Source of the DNA: Symsagittifera roscoffensis
Lineage: Eukaryota; Xenacoelomorpha; Acoela; Convolutidae
NCBI RefSeq assembly: GCF_963678635.1
Contig: NC_087062.1
Location: 13,374,670 to 13,438,669, forward strand
DNA: 64,000 bases
Direction: 5' to 3'
The notes under the pieces were generated by a model. That model had not been told where the DNA came from. It saw only the letters and a list, made by a program, of their open reading frames with translations, and did not search any database. The first letter of the stretch is position 1; every line of letters starts with the position of its first letter. Shown here one piece after another: positions 11,401 through 23,400 of this stretch. The position numbers and the translations under genes were made by a program.

Positions 11401-14400
11401 ATAAAATGTAATGTAGCCAATTGTGTTTTTGGTATATCTGTCGTATTTGTATATTAATTCAGTAGTTATAAACGGTGGTGGTAGTGATTGAGCTGTTATG
11501 TTAGGTGGATTTAATGGGTAGGGATGTTGGGTAATATTATTTAACTTAACTGTGATTTCAAACTTTAATTGTAAACTGTTTTGTTGGAGTATTTGAATAT
11601 TGTGATCACGGATATCGTTGTGAATATCTTGGCGATATTGTAATCTATTAAGTGCCCAGTTATGAAGGCGGTTACTTTCTTGATGTTGTCCAAATAGTGG
11701 TGGAGGTGCTGTAAATGTATTCCAATCTAGTCTTAAAGGAATATTTATTGATGATTGTTCTCGATATCTGGCGTCGAGATTATTTGGAAAATTTAAGTTA
11801 AAAGGTGGTGGTGAAATCTTGCTTATTGATGGTGTTGATGGTAGTGATAATGTTTCTGGTAGTGATGAGGATGTTGTTGTATCCGTAGAAATATCTATGG
11901 GGTCATTGACTAAATTTGGTTCACCTTGTGTAAATGAATGTGTAGTCCAATATGGAAATCGTGATGTTTGGTTTGTAGGGTTGAAAGGATTTTCACGTAT
12001 TTGCTCAGATGTTGGCGTTGAACCTAAGTAATCTGATGGTAGGCTTGAGGTGCTACGTTGTGAAAGAAGCGTAGGGGTTTCTGGTAATATACCAATGGGG
12101 TTTTCTGGAGTGTTTTGTGATGGGGATTGAGGTATATCAAAATGAACTCGGGGAGTTTGAAGATTTTTGTTTCGTCGAGGATGTATAATTTGTCTATTTA
12201 TTTCGACTGTATTTTGGTTTTGACTAGAATTTCTTATTCTACTTAGTTCTTGTGGTAGTGTTGGGTATAGGTTATATGTTGGTTCGCTTAAAGGTGCTTG
12301 TCGTTGAACTGGTTCTAGTGGTTCTGATAAACGAGCATGTCGTTCTTCAAAAGTGTATGGATTGTCTTGAAAAGAAATTCGTGTAGATGTTTGAGGATTT
12401 TGAGTAGTTGAAGGTGGTGTTTGGTTATCTTGGGATGATGTCGGTGAAGACTGATTCTGTGACTGTTGGGTAGCAATTTTTGATGGATTTTTGAATTGTT
12501 ACTTTAGTGGGAAGGTTTATGTTTATTATAGTATTCTTCCAAAAAAAGAATTAGAAGGATTGTTGCTAGGGCAAATGTGAAGATTGCTTTCTTTATACAT
12601 TTACATATTGTCAAAATGAGGGATGATAAAAATGTTATGAAAATTACAAACAATAAAAAAATATCGGTTCTACTGAAAATTGTTCGTATCATTTAGACAA
12701 GTTATATGACTCGTACCTGTGGATGTAATCAAGGGTTTTGGAAAGTTGGAGGAATAGTTCGAGTATAGTGTAGAAAATTAAAAAAATGTTACAAAAAATG
12801 ATTAGGATTATTAGAAAAGATTCAAGTATATCAAAAAGAAATATTATAAAGGTTTCAAGTATTGTAAAAAAATGTTTAAGATTTATGAGTATTTGAGTAA
12901 CTGATTGAGAGAAGAGCATTTAAGAAATGATCTCTTGGTCGAATATTTTTTGCTGTTTGAGGCGATTTTCTAGTGTGGTCGGATTATTTATTAGTTTTTT
13001 GACAAGTGGGTTGAGTTTTGTAAAAAATTGTTGGGGGCAATTTTCAAATGATCCGGGGTATGGTGAGATTTTTATACTTTAGGCTAATTAAAATGTTCAT
13101 TTTGTTACTTTAGGCTAAGTTAACAAATTTGCTTTGGGGGTATTCGTGGTCTGAGTTGGGGAAATATTGTTGATCTTTGGGTTATTAGATAAGGGAGGGG
13201 TACGGTATTATGGTGATATTTATTTTAGTTGTCAAGTTGGAGTGGTTTGCTTATTTTTGACCTGGAGGTCGTAAAGTTATAGTTATAGATGTGCCTGGAG
13301 TTCTATATGATTCGTCTAATTGGTCTTAGTTTGAGTAAGAGAAAGTGACGGATTGGATGAATCCTATTGGTCTATTTTGAACTAGAATTATTACGTACTT
13401 GTCAGCATGTTATTTTGAAAAATGTAAATGAAAAATGTTTCGAAGGTTTCAAGATAGTGAAGTATAATGTTAAAATTACTTTTGAAATTCCACTTTCTTT
13501 AAAATTTTAGATTGGGGGATGAATATTTTATAGTTTTTACGTGGTTGATTTCGGAGTCTTGTTGTTTTTCTATTTTCTGATTTGTCGATTTGTTCTTGGG
13601 GTATTATTTGTTCGGTCATTTTTCTATTTTTTCTTTGTTTTGGGGATTCTTTATGGTTTTGTGTATTGTTTTTGGTGGTGGTTGGTTTTGTGTTTTGATT
13701 TTCGGTGGGGTTATCATTTTGTTCTGTGTTTTTCAGATGTGGTTCATTTTGAATGATTTTTAATCCTGTGAAAGAATATAATTGAGTTAATTCGCGGAGT
13801 GCGTATTCTTTTGGGTAATAAGGTAATAGGTTGTTTCGATGTTGAACGATTTCTTTTTTGTTTGAGTCGGTAATTTTATATGTGACATCAGTGGGTTTTG
13901 CAATTATTTGGTATGGTCCTTTTCGAAGGGGTTGTAATTTTTTAGAAATTCCTTTTTGAGTATTAAAATTAGGTATTAAAACAAATGTTCCAATTTTTAA
14001 TTCGGAGGCTGGTGTAAAACGTGAATTGATTTGTTCATTAATGTTTTGTCTTTGTAATAACTTTTTTGTTATTTTTTGATAAATTTCATTGTGTTTTTTA
14101 TCTCTATTTAGAATCCATTCGGTGTGTGTACCGGAGGCTAGTTTAAGAATTTGTGGGTGATGAAAATGATCTTCATCGTGTGTATGTAAAGGTAGGTTAT
14201 AACAAATTGAGTCTTTATTTGGTTGACAATAACCTTGTGCGTTTTTATGAGAATTTGCTGTAAACATTATTGGTTTGCGTGGCTTTTGGTTAAAAACCAT
14301 TTCGTATGGTGACATTCCTAAAGTTGTCGTAATTTGTGAATTATACGCTAAGGGAAATAATTTTACATCTGCTGACCATTCGGTATATTTTGTATCATTT

Positions 14401-17400
14401 CCGTTGATGATACATCTAAGATATTCTTGTAATGAACGGTTCATACCTTCGACTAAGCCGTTTGTCCAAGGTGCATGAGATGTACGTGGTTTGTGTTTAA
14501 TGTTATATAAATGACATAGTGTGATAATTTCATTATTTATGAATTCTGTACCGTTGTCTGTAACTAAAATTTCTGGTAGTCCGAATTTTGCTATCCAGTG
14601 TTCATAGAGTGTTGTGTAAGCGTAATAAGCGTTACAATGTGGTACTGGGTTAAGTGCTACATAATGTGTAAATGCGTCAACAATTACCATAATGTAGGAG
14701 TTTCCTTCTGATGAGGGTGAAATTGGTCCTTTAGTATCAAATGAGATACGATGATTAAAGTACAAACTTTGTCCTTTAAAATCTTGTTTTTGTGCTATTT
14801 GTTTTTGATTTGGGTAAGGTTTATTTAGTTGACATACTATACAGTCATTGCATAGTACTTTTATCCAAATTGGTGCATTTGGGAAATAAAAGTTTTGTAT
14901 AAAATTTGAATATGTTTTTTCTGATCCAGAGTGTCCTTTAATATTTTGTGTATGTGAAATATTAAAAGCTATAAGAATCATACTTAAAGGGAGACATGGA
15001 ACTGTAGATTCATTCAGGTTATACTCTAAAAGGTCTGTATTTTCGTTAATGGTTGTGTTGTTAAATTTGCGAAAGTATCGGAGGAGTGTTTTGTTTCCTA
15101 GAATGGTTGAATCTGCTTTGATAGGTTTAGTTTTATATTTGTGCCATGATTTCAGTTGTCGAATTACTGGGTCAAGGTTTTGATATTGTTTCAGTGTTGA
15201 AATTGTAATTGTTTCTGTTGGGGGGAGAAAAATGTTTTCGATTTCTAATTTAGATAAAGGTATTGTATCAAGTGGGTCATGGAGGTCAAAAACTTGATTT
15301 ATTGTGTATTTTGAATCATTTGTTTGTGGTCCTGATAAATTTATTTTATCAGTTAAATCTTCTTTTTCAATTAGTGGAAAATGGTCTTTTTTAGGCGGGT
15401 GTTGTTTTGTTCGTTTTTGTTGGGTGTTATTTTTTATCCATTGAGAATATGGGATTGGTTTGAAAGTTGATGTTCCAAGTAAATCAACTTCATAATGATT
15501 ATTTTGACAATCTAAATAAAGTGGGAAATGTTGTAAACTATTTATTTGTGATTGTTCAATATCAGTTTTTACTGCATATTTGCATTCCAATCGGGGTGAT
15601 GTTTCGTTTTCTGCAAGGTAGAATTTTATGTTTTTGGGTATTTCAACTGTTGTTTTTCGTGTAAGTAATTCAGGTGGTGTATTTCGACTTAAGGTGTCTG
15701 GTAATGCAAGATTTTTTCCTGCAGTCCAAACTATATGTAAGTTTGGAAATTTCATTAGAATTAGTTGAAATCTGTAAACTCGGTGGTTTGGGTTAGATTT
15801 TTGTGTAAAGAGAAAGATGATTGGTTTATGGTCTGTGAATAGAACTGTTGGATGTTTTGATCCAAGTATCAGAAATTCATATTCTGTCAGTGTATATATT
15901 ATGGCTGTACATTCTCTCATTAGAGTTGAGAGTCGTAGCTCTGCTTGAGTGAATAATCGAGAATTTGTTGATATGAGGTTCATTTTATTTGTACCATTAT
16001 GTGATTGTAATAGTGCTGCACCGATGCCAAAGTTCGAAGCATCGCACATTGCATAAAATGGTTGATTTGAATCTGGAATTGTGTTTGAAATTTGTTCAGT
16101 TAAAAGTTTCTTTACTTCTTCAAATCGTGTTTGATGTTCTGTGTTCCATTCAAAATTATTTTGTTGTCTAAGGATGTTATAAAATGGTCGTAGATATAAT
16201 TGCATTTTATAAACATATTTACTTAAAAAGTTTAACATTCCAAGAAATTCTTGGATTTTCTTTTTATTTGTTGGTGGTTGAAGTTTTTGAATAGCGTCAA
16301 TGCGTGATTTCAATGGAGTGATTGTTTTTCTTTCTATATTATGTCCTAAGAATTTAACTCTTGTCAAAAAGAAGTGTGATTTATCGGGGGCGGCCTTCAG
16401 ATTTTCGTTCTGAAGTATTTGGTGATATTTTTCTAAAACATTGAACATCTCGTCTTTTGTTTGTGATTGCATAAAAACATCGTCTAAATAGGTGATTGCG
16501 TTTTTCTTGAGTATCAGTGGTCTAAAAATTTTGCTCATAAAAGCTGAAAATGCTGCTGGTCCTATGGATATTCCATAGAATAAGCGGTTGAATTCATATT
16601 GTTGGTTTCCGATAACAAATTGTGTTAAACGTCGTGATTGTTCATCTAGTGGCATTTGATTGTATGCACTATTCATATCGGCGGTTGTAAAGTATTTGCC
16701 GTTTATTTTTGTTAAAATAACTTGTATTGGTTCAATGGGCCAATTACATTTTGATTCATCTATGAGTGAATTGAGGTATCTAGCGTCGAGAACGATTTTT
16801 AATGATTCTCCTTTAGCTAGAATGATAACGGGGTTGATAAATGTGTTGCCTTTTGGTTGTTCTTCTTTATTAACTGGTGATATAATGTTGTATTGTTCTA
16901 AAATATCGAGTAATCTGTTCACTTTATCATGTAAGTGAATTGGTACTTTACTTGCTCTCTGTTTTTTGAAAACTGCGTCTGGTTTTAACGGGAGATGTAG
17001 TGATGAACTGATTTTTCCAACATCGAATTTTGATGTTGCATAGACTGATGAATATTCAATTAGCTGTTTGGCTAACTTTTCGAATTCGTCTTGTGTTATT
17101 TGTGAATGTTGGAAATTAAACATTGTTAAACATTTCTGTTGGTCCTCTGTGTAGTTACTTATGTTGAATGTAGGTTTGAAATATGGAGTTTTTGTGAAAT
17201 AATCCGTATTTCTGTTTTCGTTACTTATTATATTATTTATAGATAATTCTTCATTAAGAATTGTAGATTGGCAAATATCTAGTAATTGGAGTATATTATT
17301 TACGCGATAGGCTTTTTCGTGTATTGGTGATATTGTAGCGTTGGTTTCACAATATCCTAAAAGTCCTAAAGGTAATGTTACTTGGTAAGGTGTGTTGTTA

Positions 17401-20400
17401 TAGACATGTAAGGAAATGATATCGGAATTCGAATTTTTCAAATATTTTATGGATGAGATTGTGATTTTGAAAAATTTGTGAATAGGTTTGAATTCAAATT
17501 CTGACATATAAAATTTTTGTTTGTTTTGTTCTTTATCATATTGGTGAACTTGTTTGATTGAAAAATTATAGATATTTCCTGATAGTGGTTTTAGGTGTTT
17601 TCTTTGTTGGTTAAATATCGGGTAGAATTTTGAAAAGAATGGTGGTTGTTTATTTAATCTTTGAAAAAATGTTAAGGATGTTTCTTTTGTTTTTGTATAT
17701 TTATCTTTGATTAATATTTTACTATTTAGTATGTTAATTGTTGGTATATACTTCGAAATAAATGGTATTCCAATGATATTATATTTAATGTCAGTGATAT
17801 GGAATATTTGTTTAAATGGCTTATTTAAAATTTTGCTTTGTTCCATTGTTCTGGTGGGGAGGAGAAATAATTGGATTTTTCCGTAGTTTATCAATGTTGA
17901 TCCTTGTGCTGTTGCTAACTTACTGGAGGTTTCAAGAGGTGTTAGCTTTGGGTGTAAAGTTTTTATTTCATTCCATGTGGGGATGTTTATTATGTTTGAT
18001 TCTGCTCCTGAATCAATTAAAAAATCTATTTCAAGGTCTGGTGGTTGAAATTCTTTGTTTCTTGGGCTTTCTAAGAGAAATGGTATTGTCCAAATTTTTT
18101 CTTTGGGTTGTTCTTTTTGTATATTTTGATAAATGTGGTTTGTATTCAAGCATTTTGTTTTGGTTTTTTTATTGGTTTGATCTGTAGTGTTAATCTCGTT
18201 TGTTTCTTGCGTCGTTGGTGTGGAATTTATGGGTGTAGTGTAATAATTTTGAAGAAATTCTGATTGATTTTCATATATGTGTGATGGAAAGGGTTGTTCA
18301 TATATGACAGATTCATAGTCATTTTCGACTTTTATCATATTGATAGAAAGAGTGTTTTCAGTATCACTTTCTGAATCTGATGATGTACAGTTTATTTGAT
18401 TGAGTTGTAACGTATCAGTTACTGTGTCATCAATACCTGGAGGGTCTGATGTTGTTTCTGGATTTGACTGTACTTGATTGATTTGTCTTTGATGTTTAGG
18501 TGTACTACTTCTGTGGCGATTATTAGAATTATTGTAGTTATTATTATTCCGGTGTGGTGATTGGGAATAATTTCTATAACGATTATTATAACTTGAGTGT
18601 CGATTTTGTGAATTATTTCGCGATCTGTTTTGGTAATTATTGTTTGGTCTGTTATAGTTCGATCTATTATATGAGTTATTCCTTGATTGATTGTTCGGGT
18701 AATTCTGGTTTCGGTTGTTTGAATAACTTCTATTTCGATTATAGGAGTAGTTTCTATTCCTATTGTATGATGAATTTCGTGATTGGTTGTTTGGATAGTA
18801 GTTATTTCTTGATTGGGAATTAGATCTAGAAACAAATCGTTGTGTATTTGAATTTGATCTGGAGTAGTTATTTCGACTATTTGGTCTATTGTAGTGATTT
18901 TGTGATGAATTATTCGTGTTTCTTCGTTCTGGTGATCTTCCTCTATAACTTGAGTTATATGGTGATTGATTTCTTGTATAATTTGTATTGTTCGGGAGTG
19001 GTTTTCCTGAACTGTTGTTGCTGTAAACTGTTTTGTTCGGTAGATTTTGATCTTTTTTCATGTATTGATAGAATGATTTATTTGGTTCTTTATATTTTTG
19101 AGGTTTATTTTGATTGTCTTGCTGTTTTTGTCTACATTCGGAAATACTATGTCCGTATCGTCGGCAATAATTACACCATTTTTTGAAAGATGGTTTGCCT
19201 TTAAAGTTCGGGTTCTTTTCGTAAATATTGAGTATTTCAGTGATTTTTTCAACGAGGTCTGTCTCTGATTCCTGTATATTATTAATATTAGTGGGAGTCG
19301 TTTCAATTCTATTAACGTATTGTAATTTCAGATTTTCCGTTTCTTCTAGTTTCATCGTGATTTCTGCTTGTTCTAATTTGTCTACTAGTTTTCGAAAATC
19401 TAAATCGGGTTCTCGAATTGAAGAAGGATGGGATGCTCTCTTTTTTATTGCTATTTTCCTTAATTGTGGTGTTAAGGTCATCATTAAGATTTCTGTCATC
19501 TTTGTGTTTTTATAGTCATGTGTATTTAATGAATATGCTTTTCGAACTAGTGTTTCGATTCGTACTGCTATTTGCTTGATGGTTTCGTTTGGTAATCTGC
19601 GAATTTCATTACATAAAACTCTTTGTTGTTGTTTGTTTCTTTCGGAGTCAAACATTTTTGAAAATTCCTGTGTAAACCTTTTCCAGTTTGATTTTATTTC
19701 TAGAGGTAGTACTGAAAACCATTTTTGGGCTGCGCCATCTAAGGTTGTTTGTATTAACGCTGTGCGTCGATGTATCCAATTTTGATGTAGTGGCGTATTT
19801 ATTGGTTCAGGTCCAATATTTAAAATCAGGTTGGCTGTTACTGCATTTAAATAATCTTCTACAGAGTATTCAGGGTCTGTTCCTGTGAAAACCATTAAAG
19901 GTTTGTTTGATGTTATTGATGATCCACCCATAAGGTATGGATTCATTGTCATTTGTAATGATTCTGCTGCATTTGGCATTTGAGAAAAATTTGAAAGTTG
20001 GTTTCTTGTTATTTCATGTTGTTGGAGATAATATGGGAGTGGTATTTCATTTTGCATTTGTGATGGTTGATACGAGTGTGCAGTCATTGGATTTTGTTGT
20101 TGAATTGGTTGAAAAGATTGTGTATTAATTAGATTTTGTTGTTGAATTGGTTGTTGATGTTGTGCATCTATTGGTTGTGGAGAAAAATTTCTATGATTTG
20201 TACGTGTTCTCTGTATTCCTTGTCTACGATATTCTTGAGTATTTGGTGCAAATGAATCTGGTTGTAAGAAATCATCATCTGAGGATAAATAATCCATTTG
20301 ATAAGATGTCTGTTTTTTATTTTTATTTTGTTGAAAAAATGGGTAATTTTCACTGTGATCCTGTGGGGGATTTGTTTGGAAATTTATTGAATTAGATTGG

Positions 20401-23400
20401 GTCATTGGGTTATCCCAATTTCGAGATCTTGTATATTGGTTAAAATTTCTTTGTGGTTGGTTATATGTTTTTGATGGATGTGTATAATTATAATTATGGT
20501 CTGCAAAGTTGTTTCTAGTGAATGTTTTGTGTGTTTTTGATGGTATTGTCATGGGTCTGTATGTTTGGTAATCCATATGTGAATATTTAGGGGCAACCGA
20601 AGGTTTAACGGTTGATTGTAAGGTTACCTGTGTTTGTGAAGGATTTGTATTTCTTGGTGTTGTTAAATTTGGGCGTATTGGTGAAATACTTTGTTGTGTA
20701 GTTGTTGTGTGTACAATTTCTTCATTTATGAAGTGTGATGGTGTCTGGATATCTTGTTGAGTAAGATTCCTAGTTCCATTGAGGTTTTCATTGTGTATAA
20801 CTGTAGAGTTTAAACTATTATTTTGTGTATCGGGTAAAAATGTATTATAGTTTAATGGTGTCGCATCAATGGTTAATGGTATTACTTTTACATAATCTCT
20901 TATGTAAGATATTGTACTTATTGCTTGACTTGAGATTGTTTGTGGGAAGCTTATAAATGCGGGATGAGACCATTCGGGGTCCCAAACATAATCTGATTGT
21001 TCTGTGATAGCGGTATCATCGTTCGAGTTTTGGGGTCTAAAATTTTTTCTTGCTTGTGCAATTAAATCAATATTGTGTGTGAAATAATCTATTATGAACC
21101 ATGCCAAAATTTTTTGTAGATCGTGTTTTGTATGTTGTGAAACGTCGTCTTTCGTGAAATTTTCTTTAATGATGTTTAAATAACTAGAGAGTAGTGTGAT
21201 TTCATGTCGTACTCTTAAATGTTTAGATGTTTCTGTCGGTGAGACATTTGTTATTGGGATTTCGTTTTCTAATATCGAAATATAACTATATATTATTGCG
21301 AAAACTTCATTGGTGAATATGGAGTTTGCTCTTTGTGAGTTATGATATTGGATGCTTTTTATATATTCTGAAAAAACTTTTGAAAATTCTAAATCAAGAT
21401 CGTCTGTTTGAATTGTATATTTTCTATTATTATGGTTTGGTGAGGTGAATTCTATGGAGTAGATTCCATACTGTTGTGTTATGTTGCATATATCTTTTAA
21501 GTAGTGGTCTATGATTTGTCTTTTGATTTTTACATCTGGGAACTCTGTTTTACATGGACTGATTCCGGGTTCAAATAAATTTAATAGTAAATTTTTGCAA
21601 AATATATGCTGTCCTCTATCAGTGGTTGCATCTACTATAAAAGGAAAGATTTCATCATCATCTGGACTTTCTTCACCTGGAGTGTGCGTTGAGCTCATTT
21701 TTTCGTTCGATGACTGTTAATATGTAATTATTAATGTATCGAATTGGTTGATTCCAATTGTATAAATGTACTGGTTTGTGTTTATACTGCTTTTTTATTC
21801 TTCTTTTTCCTCTTTTTGATGAATTTGAAGTTGTTTCTGAGTCAGAAAAATATAATTGATCGTGAAGTGGGTAATTTTTATCTATTGATTCTTTTAGTTT
21901 GTAAAGTTCGTCTAAACTGTTGGTTTCTGATTCTGAAAATGCGTTTCGGTTTTTTGAAAATCTTTTTCGTGTTATTTGTCTTTGTTTCGTTATTATTTTT
22001 CTTTTTAGTGTTTGTCGTTTTGTTCGAATGTATCCAACTGTTTGTGTATGAGGTGTGATTACAAGGTCGTATTTTTTGTTATCTATTTCACAATTGTGTA
22101 AAACGATTGTTTGTTTATTTCCTAGGTTTTTAAATGACATAAGGTTTAGGATGACGGATGCAAAAGGTTGTTAAATGATTTCTATTTTCCTAAACTGTTA
22201 GTTCTTACGATTTTTTGGTTAGCTTAACCTGGGTCTATTTGTTCAGGGTTGGAGAGAAAAGTATATCGATTCCGAAGAATGATTTTTTATTTTCTCGTGG
22301 CTAGTATAAGTTAAGGTGTTAACTTACTTAATCTTACTTAGGGGTAGTGATTGTGTTCAAGGGTTGGAGAATAGTAAATCGATCCACAAGGTTCAGGTAT
22401 AATTAGAACGCGAGTAGTTCGTTAGATACTATTTTAAACTTACTAAGTCTAAGATTTATCCTGGGTCTGGTAAGAGGGGGGGTCAAGTGAAGGATGAATA
22501 ACCGAAGTTCTTCACTATTTATCCTAATTTGAATGATTAGTTTTGTTTAAAAATTTCTATTAGTCTTAGGTCTTTAGAAAGGGTTGGGTAGTGAATCGAC
22601 GTTTGAGGTCGTTAGACACTAATTAAGTGGGTGGGGGAGAACAAAGTTGTTCTGTTTGATCCAAGGATAAGCCTTGATGATCAAATTTGAAATTTAATTA
22701 AGTAGAAAATGATTTAAGATCCAAGGATAAGCCTTGATGATCTGGTTTTAAAATTAAGTGAATTTAAGTTTTAATAAATTTTTAAATGTGTGTAAAGGAA
22801 AGATTTAGTGTTTTGATGATATTAGTGGGTTTATGATTGCTGTTATGTTTTAGGTGATGGAGCTGGAACAACAGGATGATTTATGATTACTAACCATTTA
22901 TTGTCATGCTACTAATTTTTATTTTTTATTTTTCAATAAATATTTTTCAAACATATTTTGTATATTACTGCAGAGTTTTAGGAAAACGATCTTAGATCTT
23001 TTTATCAATCGTTATTGTATATTAATAATTTTGTTTAGCGCCTGAAATGATTTTGAAGATTAACTTCAAGGTTTTATGTTTGCAAATGAAAATCTAAATT
23101 CATTGCCAGTAATATTCTAAATATAAAAGTTTGTTCTGGTTTTTGCCTAACTATCATATAGCTATATGGCAAGTTTCTACTTTGTCGTATGTCGTCTCTG
23201 GTTCGAGGTCTTCTTCCAATTCCGGGTAGTTCTGTTATGGTTCGGAATATTGGCTCTGATCTATTGAGTCGTAGAGACATTTCGATTAAATTATTGTCGT
23301 ATAACATTTTGTAAATGTTTTTGTCTAATTTCTAATCTATTTTGGTTAATTCTAAGCTATTAAGGTCTTGTTCGAGACTTATGGTCGCACCAGATGAGTT

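Noticed and set aside
12504-12692. -1 frameshift from the 62-codon ORF into the ATG-less frame
   Set aside because: The ATG-less frame is closed by TAA at 12499-12501, downstream of this ORF's own stop, so a slip inside it cannot reach the open part.
18419-19306. Minus- and plus-strand frames of 80-138 codons in the gag low-complexity region
   Set aside because: They are alternative frames of the Asn/Tyr/Arg/Ser-rich tract within gag-pol.
22658-22745. CRISPR-like direct repeat in the element leader
   Set aside because: Only two copies, no regular spacer, and a eukaryotic retroelement context.
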